Origin: Verrucomicrobiales bacterium
Lineage (GTDB): Bacteria > Verrucomicrobiota > Verrucomicrobiia > Limisphaerales > UBA9464
Direction: 5' to 3'
DNA: 34,609 nucleotides
NCBI GenBank assembly: GCA_027483345.1
Contig: JAIXUV010000098.1
Coordinates: 1 to 34,609, forward strand
Part shown: positions 15,630 to 24,636 of the stretch, piece after piece
Layout of the letters: each line of letters begins with the position of its first letter
Numbering within the stretch: the stretch's first letter is position 1
Position numbers and translations under genes: made by a program
The notes under the pieces: model-generated
The model's input: only the letters and a program-made list of their open reading frames with translations
What the model was told of the DNA's origin: nothing
Database searches by the model: none

Positions 15630-17999
15630 ATGGTTCCACCGCTGCGCATCCTGCACATCGAGGACAACCCGGCCGACGCGCGTCTCCTGGAGGACGCGCT
15701 CACCGGAGCGGGCCATCGCGTCGTCTCGAGACTGGTGTCGTGCGAGTCGGAACTGGTGGAGGCCTTGGGCTCGGAATGGGATGTGGTGCTCGCCGACCAC
15801 GGCCTCTCCAAGCTACCCGGGCCCGTGGCATTGAGGATCGTCCGCGAATCGGCGCCGGATCTCCCTTTCCTGTTCGTGGCCGGGGACATGGGCGAGGACG
15901 CCGCGGTGGAGGCCTTGCGTGCCGGGGCCCAGGACTGCCTTGGCCGACGATCCCTCCAGCGTCTGGTGACGTCGGTGGAGCGGGAGTTGTGGAAGGCCCG
16001 GCTCCGCCGTGACAAGGCGCTGGCGGAACGGCGTTTCGAGGACCTCACCCGCACCATGTCCGACGTGTATTGGGTGGCGGGAAGGGCACCGGCGCCGCTG
16101 GAGTATGTCAGTCCCGCCGCCGAAGCCATCTGGGGGCGGCCGGTGGAAGACCTGATGACCTTGGACGGCTTCCTGTCCACGGTGCATCCGGAGGACCGGG
16201 AGAAGATCGAGGAGGTCTGGCGACGCCAAAGCCTGGGCGAGGTGACCGAGGTGGAGTTCCGCGTCGTGAGGAGCGACGGAACGCAACGGTGGCTTCTCGA
16301 CCGGGCCTATCCGGTCCGGGATTCCCTGGGAAAGGTCCTCCGCACCAACGGGCTCGTTGTCGACATCACGGAGCGCAAGCGTTCCGAGGCTGCCCTGCAG
16401 GAAAGCGAGGCCCGGCTCTCGGGCCTCATCGCGTCGGCGATGGACGCGATCCTGACGGTGGACGAGGAAATGCGGGTGATGCTCTTCAACGGGGCGGCGG
16501 AGCGGATGTTCGGCCGTTCCGTGGAGGAGGTCCGTGGCCGGCGTCTGGAGGAACTGATCCGGACCGGTTGGGGAAGCGACCGTCCTGCAGACCTGTTGCC
16601 GCCCGGTCAGAACGGGCTGATCAGCCGCGTCATGGGGCCGATGGGTTCCCTTACCGGCATCCGCTCCAACGGCGAGGAGTTCCCGGTAGAGGCGTCGGTT
16701 TCGCAGACCGTGGTCGGCGGCGAGCGGTTGCTGACGGTGATCCTGCGCGACGTCACGGAAAGGCGGCAGGCCGATTCGGCGCGGACCAAGCTGGAGGCGC
16801 AGTTGAGGCAGTCCCAGAAGCTGGAGGCGATCGGGGCGTTGGCGGGCGGGATCGCGCACGACTTCAACAACGTCCTCGGCGCCATCCTTGGCCATGCGGA
16901 ACTGCTCCAGCTTGACCTGCCCCCGGGGAGTCCCGGGGCGGAATCGGTGGCCGAGATCCTCAAGGCCGCCCGGCGTTCGTCGGAGGTCGTGAGGCAGATG
17001 CTCACCTTCAGCCGACGCCAGGACCAGCCGCGGGGGCCGCTGGACCTCGCCTTGGTCGTAAAGGAGGCCTGCAAGTTCCTCCGGGCCTCGATTCCGGTCT
17101 CGATCGACATCGAGGTGAAGATCTCCTCATCGGTTCCCCAGGTGCTCGGCGATCCCGGCCAGCTGCACCAGGTCCTGATGAACCTCGCCACGAATTCCCG
17201 TCAGGCGATGGAAGGACGGAACGGCCGGATGTCGATCGGCCTGCATGCGGTCGACGTGGACGCCACGATGGCCCAGGCGCAGGGCAACCTGGCGCCGGGA
17301 CGTTATGTGCGCCTGAGCGTCACCGACACCGGCGTCGGCATGGACGCGGCGACGCTCGACCGGTTGTTCGAGCCGTTCTTCACCACCAAGGGACCTCGCC
17401 AAGGGGCGGGGCTCGGTCTGGCGGTGGTCCATGGCATCGTGCGGAGCCACGGCGGCGGGGTGACCGTCTATTCCCAGCCGGGGCAGGGGACGACATTCCA
17501 TGTCTTCATCCCGGCGCTGGTTCCCAAGGCCGCGGAGGTTGTGGCGGAACCGCCCCTTCCGACCCGTGGGCGTGGAGAAAGGATCCTCTACGTCGACGAC
17601 GAGATCGCCCTCGCCAAGGTGGCGGACCGGATGCTGCGCTCGATGGGCTACGAGGTGACGTTCTTCACCCGGCCGACGGAGGCGTTGGCGGCCCTGGCGG
17701 CGGATCCGATGCGGTTCCAGTTGGTGATCGCGGACCTGACGATGCCAGGGATGAGCGGACTGGAACTGGCGCGTCGGGTGCGCGAGATCCGCTACGGCAT
17801 GCCGTTCCTGCTAACCACCGGCTACCATGGCACGGAGGACACGGGCGAGCTGTCGGCGTTGGGCATCGCGGAGCTGCTCACCAAGCCGGTGAACACGGAG
17901 CGTCTGGCCAAGGCGGTTCGAGGCGTCCTGGACGTCTCCCGGCCGGCCCAGTCCGAGTCCCCGGTCGTGCCGAACGCTTCCCAGCCGAGGTCGGGCTGA
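15630..17999 (+). CDS. Hybrid histidine kinase: REC-PAS-PAS-HisKA-HATPase-REC
   Basis: This 789-residue cytosolic protein starts with a receiver domain (about 5-120; acidic pair Glu11-Asp12, phospho-acceptor Asp56 in VLADHGL). The usual receiver Lys is replaced in the segment DCLGRRSLQRL. Two PAS domains follow (about 135-255 and 265-385, each ending in a DITERK or DVTERR motif), then HisKA with His410 in GGIAHDFNNVLG, HATPase_c (VLMNLATNSRQAM, VTDTGVGM, GAGLGLAVVHGI), and a C-terminal receiver with Asp702 in VIADLTMPGMSG and Lys in LLTKPV. The HDFNN phosphobox is typical of kinases paired with an attached receiver. It likely passes phosphate between its own domains and to the separate receiver encoded 211 bp downstream. 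No membrane segment is visible, so input comes through the PAS domains or the N-terminal receiver. Confidence 0.93.
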   Translation: MVPPLRILHIEDNPADARLLEDALTGAGHRVVSRLVSCESELVEALGSEWDVVLADHGLSKLPGPVALRIVRESAPDLPFLFVAGDMGEDAAVEALRAGAQDCLGRRSLQRLVTSVERELWKARLRRDKALAERRFEDLTRTMSDVYWVAGRAPAPLEYVSPAAEAIWGRPVEDLMTLDGFLSTVHPEDREKIEEVWRRQSLGEVTEVEFRVVRSDGTQRWLLDRAYPVRDSLGKVLRTNGLVVDITERKRSEAALQESEARLSGLIASAMDAILTVDEEMRVMLFNGAAERMFGRSVEEVRGRRLEELIRTGWGSDRPADLLPPGQNGLISRVMGPMGSLTGIRSNGEEFPVEASVSQTVVGGERLLTVILRDVTERRQADSARTKLEAQLRQSQKLEAIGALAGGIAHDFNNVLGAILGHAELLQLDLPPGSPGAESVAEILKAARRSSEVVRQMLTFSRRQDQPRGPLDLALVVKEACKFLRASIPVSIDIEVKISSSVPQVLGDPGQLHQVLMNLATNSRQAMEGRNGRMSIGLHAVDVDATMAQAQGNLAPGRYVRLSVTDTGVGMDAATLDRLFEPFFTTKGPRQGAGLGLAVVHGIVRSHGGGVTVYSQPGQGTTFHVFIPALVPKAAEVVAEPPLPTRGRGERILYVDDEIALAKVADRMLRSMGYEVTFFTRPTEALAALAADPMRFQLVIADLTMPGMSGLELARRVREIRYGMPFLLTTGYHGTEDTGELSALGIAELLTKPVNTERLAKAVRGVLDVSRPAQSESPVVPNASQPRSG

Positions 18000-18210
18000 A
18001 TTCCGCTGGCGGTGCCTCCGAGCCGGTCATCGCGGTTCCAGTTGGGTTCACATCGATCAACCCGGTTTGGATTCAAGTCCTTAGGACGGATCGATAGGGT
18101 TCCTGCAGCTCAAGTCGGCTGCATTCTTGCCGATGCCTCCAAGAACGGGTTTCATGGAACGACCGAAGGTTCCGACGGTTCGGAATCCGGATCACATCAC
18201 CTCCGAGAAA

Positions 18211-18615
18211 ATGGCCCGTATCCTCCTCGTTGACGACGACGACTTCGTCCGCCGCCCGGTGCAGATGAACCTGCAGCGGGCCGGACATGAGGTGGACGAA
18301 GCCTCGAACGGCAAGGATGCGGTGGTCGCGTACAGGGAACGCCCCTACGACATCGTCATCACCGACCTGATCATGCCGGAGCAGGAGGGGTTGGAGACCA
18401 TCATGCAGTTGAGGCGGCACGACGCCCAGGTGCGGGTGATCGCCATCTCTGGTGGCGGTCGCGTCAATGCGACCAACTACCTTGCGCTGGCGCGGTCGCT
18501 TGGAGCCCAGCGCACCTTGGCCAAGCCCTTCACGACCGACGAGTTGCTGGAGGCGATCCGGCAGGTTCTCCCAGGGGAGGCGTCCGCGGCAAAGCCGGCG
18601 GGTACCCCGGGCTGA
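18211..18615 (+). CDS. Stand-alone response regulator receiver (CheY-like)
   Basis: This 134-residue protein is a receiver domain alone, with no output domain. It has the acidic patch DDDD after ILLV (near residues 7-10), the phospho-acceptor Asp in IVITDLIMPEQEG (about residue 53), Ser in VIAISGGG and Lys in TLAKPFTTDELL. The start at 18211 was chosen because MARILLVDDDD matches the family N-terminus; an in-frame extension of 28 residues upstream has no receiver character. It could be a shuttle in the phosphorelay made by the neighbouring kinases, or act by direct protein contact. The 211-bp gap after the hybrid kinase contains no clear terminator, so cotranscription is possible. Confidence 0.9.
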   Translation: MARILLVDDDDFVRRPVQMNLQRAGHEVDEASNGKDAVVAYRERPYDIVITDLIMPEQEGLETIMQLRRHDAQVRVIAISGGGRVNATNYLALARSLGAQRTLAKPFTTDELLEAIRQVLPGEASAAKPAGTPG

Positions 18616-18671
18616 TCAATCCGTCCGCCAAAATCCGTCGGAACACCGCCAAATCCGGGCCGGTTATTCCG

Positions 18672-18685
18672 CCAATCTGGATTGG
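18672..18685. promoter_or_regulatory. Palindrome upstream of the desaturase (possible operator)
   Basis: CCAATC-TG-GATTGG is a perfect 6-2-6 inverted repeat 72 bp before the desaturase ATG. Its form would suit a dimeric repressor or activator controlling membrane-lipid genes, but no regulator gene is adjacent. Confidence 0.3.
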
Positions 18686-18757
18686 ATTTCAGGTGCTTCT
18701 CTGCCAGTTTGTCCGGGTTGTGGCCGGACGACTTTCCGGCCCGGTTTCACTACGGCA

Positions 18758-19735
<978 letters not shown>

Positions 19736-19828
19736 GTTTTGCAACGGGATCGGACTTCAGGGCCGACCTTCGGGTCCCAACAGTGACACGTCGGGAAACA
19801 GGTCGGGGGAACCGGCCTGAAGGCCGTC

Positions 19829-20281
19829 TCAACGGCGGCGTAATTCCGACGTGACCCTGCGGATCTCGCGATCGGCTTCGCGCTTGCGGAGGTCCTGACG
19901 CTTGTCGTACTCGGCCTTGCCGGCTCCGACCGCAAGGAGGACCTTGACCCGGCTGCCCTTCCAATAGAGGGAGAGGGGTACCAGGGTCTGGCCCTTGACG
20001 GTGCCGGCGGCCTCCAGCTTCCGGATTTCGGGCCGGTTCAGCAGGAGCTTCCGCGGGGCCTTCGGCGCGTGGTTCTCATGGGTGCCGAACCCGTACTCGT
20101 CGATGTGCGTGTTGTAGAGCCACGCCTGCCCCTTTTCGATCCGGGCGAAAGAGTCGGCAATCTGGACCTTGCCCGCGCGGATCGACTTCACCTCGGTGCC
20201 GCGCAGCACCAAGCCGGCCTCGAAGGTCTCCAGGATGTGGTAGTCCCGGCGGGCCTTGGAGTTGGTGACGATGTCGGACAT
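19829..20281 (-). CDS. smpB: SsrA-binding protein SmpB
   Basis: This 150-residue protein binds tmRNA and delivers it to stalled ribosomes in trans-translation. The OB-fold core shows NSKARRDYHI, EAGLVLRGTEVKSIRAGKV, LYNTHIDEYGFGTHENHAP and RKLLLNRPEI, then TLVPLSLYWKGSRVKV. The basic C-terminal tail (AEYDKRQDLRKREADREI) is intact. The tmRNA gene (ssrA) is not in the window. It lies 66 bp after rpoZ on the same strand, but a terminator-like hairpin occupies that gap and its T-rich tail runs to the smpB start codon, leaving no Shine-Dalgarno. Expression is therefore likely to depend on read-through of that hairpin or an internal promoter. Confidence 0.97.
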   Translation of the reverse strand: MSDIVTNSKARRDYHILETFEAGLVLRGTEVKSIRAGKVQIADSFARIEKGQAWLYNTHIDEYGFGTHENHAPKAPRKLLLNRPEIRKLEAAGTVKGQTLVPLSLYWKGSRVKVLLAVGAGKAEYDKRQDLRKREADREIRRVTSELRRR

Positions 20282-20282
20282 C

Positions 20283-20317
20283 GGAAAAGAAGACGCCGGA
20301 GAGGTGGCTCTCCGGCG
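20283..20317 (-). terminator. Terminator or attenuator hairpin between rpoZ and smpB
   Basis: On the minus strand a perfect 10-bp stem CGCCGGAGAG / CTCTCCGGCG with loop CCAC (20294-20303 with 20308-20317) is followed by TCTTCTTTTCC, which ends 1-2 nt before the smpB ATG at 20281. It has the form of an intrinsic terminator of rpoZ placed in the smpB leader. Confidence 0.7.
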
Positions 20318-20347
20318 CCGGTGGGAAAGGCGATGTGCCGGGGCCGA

Positions 20348-20626
20348 TCAGGCCGCGGACTTCTTGCGGCGGCGGGTCGGCTTGACCGTCTCGGGGGCGA
20401 CCAACGGGACACCGTCCTCGTCGACCATCTCGTAGGTGATCTTGCCCTCGATGATCTCGAGCAGGGCGATGTCGGCGAGTCCGGCACCCACCGGCGGTTC
20501 GACCAGGGGGCGGGACATGGCGCCGCCACCCGCGTTCAACTGGCGCACCCGGCGCGAAACCAGGTTGACCAGCAGGTTCGGGTTCACGATCAGCTCCAGC
20601 GCTTTCTTAGTCAGTTCGGCGTTCAT
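20348..20626 (-). CDS. rpoZ: RNA polymerase omega subunit
   Basis: This 92-residue protein matches the omega subunit that helps assemble RNA polymerase by clamping the beta-prime C-terminus. Key marks are NPNLLVNLVSRRVRQLN (the SRRxRQL motif of omega) and GLADIALLEIIEGKITYEM (matching the conserved ALxEI helix). The C-terminus is basic (TRRRKKSAA). The sequence diverges from E. coli omega but fits the short verrucomicrobial form. The order rpoZ-smpB is head to tail with a hairpin between. A sigma70-like promoter lies just upstream. Confidence 0.87.
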   Translation of the reverse strand: MNAELTKKALELIVNPNLLVNLVSRRVRQLNAGGGAMSRPLVEPPVGAGLADIALLEIIEGKITYEMVDEDGVPLVAPETVKPTRRRKKSAA

Positions 20627-20647
20627 TCAACTCAAAAGTGAACCCGG

Positions 20648-20675
20648 AGAATAGGACAGTCCGGGCGGGCAGCAA
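20648..20675 (-). promoter_or_regulatory. Candidate promoter for rpoZ
   Basis: On the minus strand TTGCTG (20670-20675), 16 nt, TATTCT (20648-20653), 21 nt before the ATG at 20626. Confidence 0.5.
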
Positions 20676-20796
20676 TGGGATTCTGGGCGGATCGTACCCC
20701 GGCGAGGAAGCACACGAACCCGACCTAAACTCCCGGGTGGCCGTGCCGATGTGATCCGGGGGAGGTGTCCGGTGGAAGGACGCCGCCCAAGACCCG

Positions 20797-23280
20797 ATGA
20801 CCCCAAGCCCGAAGACGAACGTTTTGGTGGCCCTGCCGGAACCGATGGTGACGGCGGTGTCCCGGTCCCTCGCCGCACGGGACGGCTTCCGGATCCAGCC
20901 GCCGACTTCGAATCCAAACCGGACCACCCCAGGTCATGAGCCCGGGGTCATCCTGCTGACCGGGGAAGTCGAATCGGACCTGCTCCACGACTGGGAGGCG
21001 AGTTCGCCCGGGGTTCGGTTCCTGTTTGTCAGCACCGATCCGGAGTCCGTCCAGACGCTGGCGGAGATGGCGGGCCTCGACGAAGGGAGCTGGAGCGTCC
21101 TGCGGCCCGAGGCGGATCCCATCGAGTTCCGCCAGGCCGTCCGTACCGCGGCCTGCGCCTACTGGGCGTCGAAGGAGGCGAAGGAGGCGAGGAACGCCGT
21201 CGACTCGGCGGGCAGGGACCGGATCGCGGACCTGGAACAGGCCAACCGGGAGCTTTCCAAGGCCCGGGACGCCGCGGAGACCGCCAGCCGCATCAAGAGC
21301 GAGTTCCTGGCGAACATGAGCCACGAGATCCGCACACCGATGTACGGCGTGTTGGGCATGACCGACCTGCTTCTGGAGACCGGCCTCAGCGAGGTCCAGC
21401 GCGACTATGTCACCAGCGTCCGGAAATCCGGCTCGATGCTGTTGAACATCCTCAACGACATCCTGGACTTCTCCAAGATCGAGGCGGGGAAGATGGAGTT
21501 GGACCCGGTTCCCTTCGGACTTCGGGAGTCCGTCGGCGACCTGCTGCGCATGCTGGGTCTCCGTGCCGACGAAAGGGGTGTCGAACTGCTCTCCACCGTG
21601 GATCCCGGCGTGCCGGACTCCCTGGTCGGCGACTCGTTGCGCCTGCGTCAGGTGCTGACCAACCTGGTGACCAACGGCGTGAAGTTCACGGAGAAGGGCG
21701 AGGTGGAGCTGACGGTGAGGTCGGAAACCGCGCCAGCCGGGAGCGATGCGGCCTGGATCCGCTTCTCGGTCCGGGACACCGGCATCGGCATCCCGGAGGA
21801 GAAGAAGCCCTCCATCTTCGGCGCCTTCAACCAGGCCGACGCCTCGACGACCCGCCGGTACGGCGGAACGGGCCTCGGTCTCACGATCTCCCGCAGCCTC
21901 GTCGAGATGATGGGGGGGCGGATCTGGTTCGAAAGCGAGACGGGCAAGGGCAGCACCTTCCATTTCGTGCTGCCGTTCGTGCGCCATGGCACCTCGGCCG
22001 CCGCGCCGGCCGACGTCACGGCGCTGACCGGGATGGAAGTGCTGGTGATCGACGACAACGCGACCAACCGCCGCATCCTGGGGGACATGGTCCGCCAATG
22101 GAGCATGCTTCCGACCCTGGCCGAGAGCGGTCCCGACGGCCTTGCGGCCCTGAGGCTCTCCTCGGAGGCCTCCCGCCGGTTCGACGTGATCCTGCTCGAC
22201 TGCAACATGCCCGAGATGGACGGCTTCGCGGTGGCGGCCGCCATCCGCAACGACCCCGCGATGGCGGGTTCGACGATCATGATGCTCACCTCGTCGGACC
22301 GCACCGCGGATGCCCGCCGCAGCCGCGAGCTCGGCCTCGCCGCCTACCTGATCAAGCCGATCAGCCAACCCGAACTGCTGCGCGAGATCCGGCGCATCGT
22401 GGGCGCCCGACGTCGCGATCCGGTCGCCGAAGGCTCCGCACAGGCGTCCAACGGTCCCGCCGAGGGCCCGAGGCTCCGCGTGCTGGTGGTGGACGACGTC
22501 GCGGTCAACCGGAGGATCGCCCAGGCCAAGATCGAGAAGCTCGGCCACACGGTCACCCAGGCCGATTGCGGCGCCCGCGCCGTGGAGATCTACGGTTCCC
22601 GACAGTTCGACATCGTCTTCATGGACATCCAGATGCCCGACGTCGACGGATTCGAGGCGACGGCGATGATCCGAGAGGTCCAGGCGCGCACGGGTGTCCG
22701 CGTCCCCGTGGTGGCGATGACCGCGATGGCCATGAAGGGCGACCGGGAGAAGTGCCTGGCGGCCGGCCTCGACGACTACATCAGCAAGCCGATCGAGGCG
22801 GGCGCCCTGGAGAGGATCCTGGGATCCGTCTCCCCAACCGCCGACGCCTCACCCGAACCGCGGGGACCTTCCCTAACCGTTCCGGCACAGGCCGCCGAGT
22901 CCAACCCCATCCCCTTTGTGAATCCCTCTTCGCGTGGTGCCTTCGATCCGCAGACCGCCTTGCCCCGATGCATGGGTGAGGAGGCGTTGCTGCACGAGCT
23001 GCTGGCCGTCTACCTGGCCGACAGCGCCTCGTACCTCTCGAACCTCCGGGAAGCCTGGAAGGCGTCGGACCAGACGCGGTTCGTCCGGGCCGCCCACAAG
23101 CTCAAGGGGGCGATCTCCTACTTCTGTTCCGACGAGTTGGCCGCCGAGGCGCGCTGGCTGGAAGAGACCGCAGCCCGTCAGGGTCTGGCTGCGTGTGCGG
23201 CGCGGCTCCCGCAGTTCGAGTCGGATGTCGAGCGGATGAACCACGAGGCCTCCGCGTTCGCGTTGCGCAAGGCCGCCTGA
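20797..23280 (+). CDS. Hybrid histidine kinase: pseudo-receiver-HisKA-HATPase-REC-REC-HPt
   Basis: This 827-residue cytosolic protein resembles BarA/ArcB-type multi-step phosphorelay kinases. An N-terminal domain (about 1-120) has a receiver-like pattern but lacks the acidic pair and the phospho-Asp (the strand reads VILLTGEV), so it is probably a pseudo-receiver. A coiled coil (about 125-165) leads to HisKA with His176 in MSHEIRTPMYG, then HATPase_c (LTNLVTNGVKF, VRDTGIGIP, GGTGLGLTISRSL). Receiver 1 has Asp468 in LLDCNMPEMDG, receiver 2 has Asp610 in FMDIQMPDVDG with Lys in YISKPI, and the C-terminal HPt domain has His767 in AAHKLKGAISYF. One polypeptide can thus carry His-Asp-His transfer, leaving a final Asp on another protein such as the free receiver at 18211. 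No membrane segment is visible. Confidence 0.94.
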   Translation: MTPSPKTNVLVALPEPMVTAVSRSLAARDGFRIQPPTSNPNRTTPGHEPGVILLTGEVESDLLHDWEASSPGVRFLFVSTDPESVQTLAEMAGLDEGSWSVLRPEADPIEFRQAVRTAACAYWASKEAKEARNAVDSAGRDRIADLEQANRELSKARDAAETASRIKSEFLANMSHEIRTPMYGVLGMTDLLLETGLSEVQRDYVTSVRKSGSMLLNILNDILDFSKIEAGKMELDPVPFGLRESVGDLLRMLGLRADERGVELLSTVDPGVPDSLVGDSLRLRQVLTNLVTNGVKFTEKGEVELTVRSETAPAGSDAAWIRFSVRDTGIGIPEEKKPSIFGAFNQADASTTRRYGGTGLGLTISRSLVEMMGGRIWFESETGKGSTFHFVLPFVRHGTSAAAPADVTALTGMEVLVIDDNATNRRILGDMVRQWSMLPTLAESGPDGLAALRLSSEASRRFDVILLDCNMPEMDGFAVAAAIRNDPAMAGSTIMMLTSSDRTADARRSRELGLAAYLIKPISQPELLREIRRIVGARRRDPVAEGSAQASNGPAEGPRLRVLVVDDVAVNRRIAQAKIEKLGHTVTQADCGARAVEIYGSRQFDIVFMDIQMPDVDGFEATAMIREVQARTGVRVPVVAMTAMAMKGDREKCLAAGLDDYISKPIEAGALERILGSVSPTADASPEPRGPSLTVPAQAAESNPIPFVNPSSRGAFDPQTALPRCMGEEALLHELLAVYLADSASYLSNLREAWKASDQTRFVRAAHKLKGAISYFCSDELAAEARWLEETAARQGLAACAARLPQFESDVERMNHEASAFALRKAA

Positions 23281-23370
23281 CGTCCAGGACGGGACGGCGG
23301 AGCAGCCCTTCCGCGGAAGACGGCATCGTCGGCGCCCGCGTGGCGAAGGAGTCCGTCCCAGGCCGTCGAC

Positions 23371-24636
23371 TCAAGGGCAAGGACTGGCGACCACCCGGAA
23401 CGAGGCGGTCACGCCCCGGTCGGGAGATCCGTCGATCTCCAGGTTCCCGCCGCCGGCCTCGGCCCAACGTCGTGCCAGCGGCAGACCGATTCCGATTCCC
23501 GAGTGCCGGCGCGTGCGGCTGCCGTCGGCCTGGGCGAAGGGGATCCGGATCCACTCCAACTGCGCTTCCGTCAGACCGATTCCCGTGTCGCGCACCAGGA
23601 ACCGCAATCCGCCAGGCACGGCTCCGGCCTCGAGGTGGATGTGGCCCTGCGGGGTGAACTTGACCGCGTTGTCCGTCAGGAGATCCAGTGCGTTGCGGAT
23701 CGCCTCGACGGGTCCGATCCAATCCGCCGGAAGCGGATCGGCCACACGGGCCTCGATGGCGATCCCCTTGCCGGCGGCGGCCGAGCGATGGCGATGGACG
23801 CATTCGCGGAGCAGCTCCAGCGGCTGGAAGCTCTGGTCGGGGCACTCCAGCCGTTCCGACTCCGCCTGGTTGAAGGCGAGGATGCGCCTAACCAACACGT
23901 GGAGATCCTGGGCGCAGCGTTCCGCGTCCCGCACGAACTGCACCTGCTCCGCCTGCGGGAGCGGATCGGCTGCGGCGAGGAGTTCGAGGTTCCCGAGGAT
24001 GCCGTTCAGCGGCGTGAGCAGCTCGTGGCTCGCGCTCATGAGGAATTCCCGGACGACCTTCTGTTCCCGAACGAGGTCGGCCGTGCGGATCTCGACCAGG
24101 CGTTCCATGGCCTCACGCTTCGTCGCCGCGAAGCGGGCGAGGTTCCACTTCTCGGTCAGCGCGTTGGCCATCTGGAGCACCTCGATCACGTCGAAGGGCT
24201 TCTTCAGGACCAGCCACCGGTCCCGCGCCTTGAGCGCCGCGACGATCTCCTCCCATGTCCGGTCGGAGTAGGCGGTGCAGATCACCGTCTGGATCTCCGG
24301 GTCTGCGGCCCACAGCTCCATCACGGTCCGGAGTCCGTCCCAGCCGGGTGGCATGCGCATGTCCACGAAGGCCATCGCGAAGGGCCGGCCGGCCGCCCGG
24401 GCCGCGGCGACGGCCGCGAGGGCCTCCTGTCCCTGGCTGGCGAAGGAGACGTCGAAGGGCTGGGCCTTCTCCATGCTCGGTGCCGCCCCGAACAGGAGCG
24501 CCGCATCCGCGTCCACGTCGTGGATGGTTCCCTCCTCCGGTTGCAGGATCTTGGCGAAGTCGCGGTGGATGGCCTCGTTGTCGTCGACGACGAGGATCCT
24601 CCGGTTGGCGGCGGGAATTCCCTGGGATGCGCTCAT
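23371..24636 (-). CDS. Receiver-histidine kinase fusion (REC-HisKA-HATPase)
   Basis: This 421-residue protein has an N-terminal receiver (about 12-160; acidic pair in VVDDNEAIHRDF, Asp92 in AFVDMRMPPGWDG, Lys in LVLKKPFDV), a linker helix, HisKA with His204 in SASHELLTPLNGI, and HATPase_c (LDLLTDNAVKFTPQG, VRDTGIGL, and GIGIGLPLARRWAE as the G2 box). There is an insert in the receiver around residues 33-60 (QPEEGTIHDVDADAAL) that is longer than usual. Its ATG overlaps the stop of the sensor kinase gene at 24633-27017 (ATGA), so the two are made together and the sensor probably phosphorylates this receiver to gate its kinase. It has no DNA-binding output. Confidence 0.92.
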   Translation of the reverse strand: MSASQGIPAANRRILVVDDNEAIHRDFAKILQPEEGTIHDVDADAALLFGAAPSMEKAQPFDVSFASQGQEALAAVAAARAAGRPFAMAFVDMRMPPGWDGLRTVMELWAADPEIQTVICTAYSDRTWEEIVAALKARDRWLVLKKPFDVIEVLQMANALTEKWNLARFAATKREAMERLVEIRTADLVREQKVVREFLMSASHELLTPLNGILGNLELLAAADPLPQAEQVQFVRDAERCAQDLHVLVRRILAFNQAESERLECPDQSFQPLELLRECVHRHRSAAAGKGIAIEARVADPLPADWIGPVEAIRNALDLLTDNAVKFTPQGHIHLEAGAVPGGLRFLVRDTGIGLTEAQLEWIRIPFAQADGSRTRRHSGIGIGLPLARRWAEAGGGNLEIDGSPDRGVTASFRVVASPCP

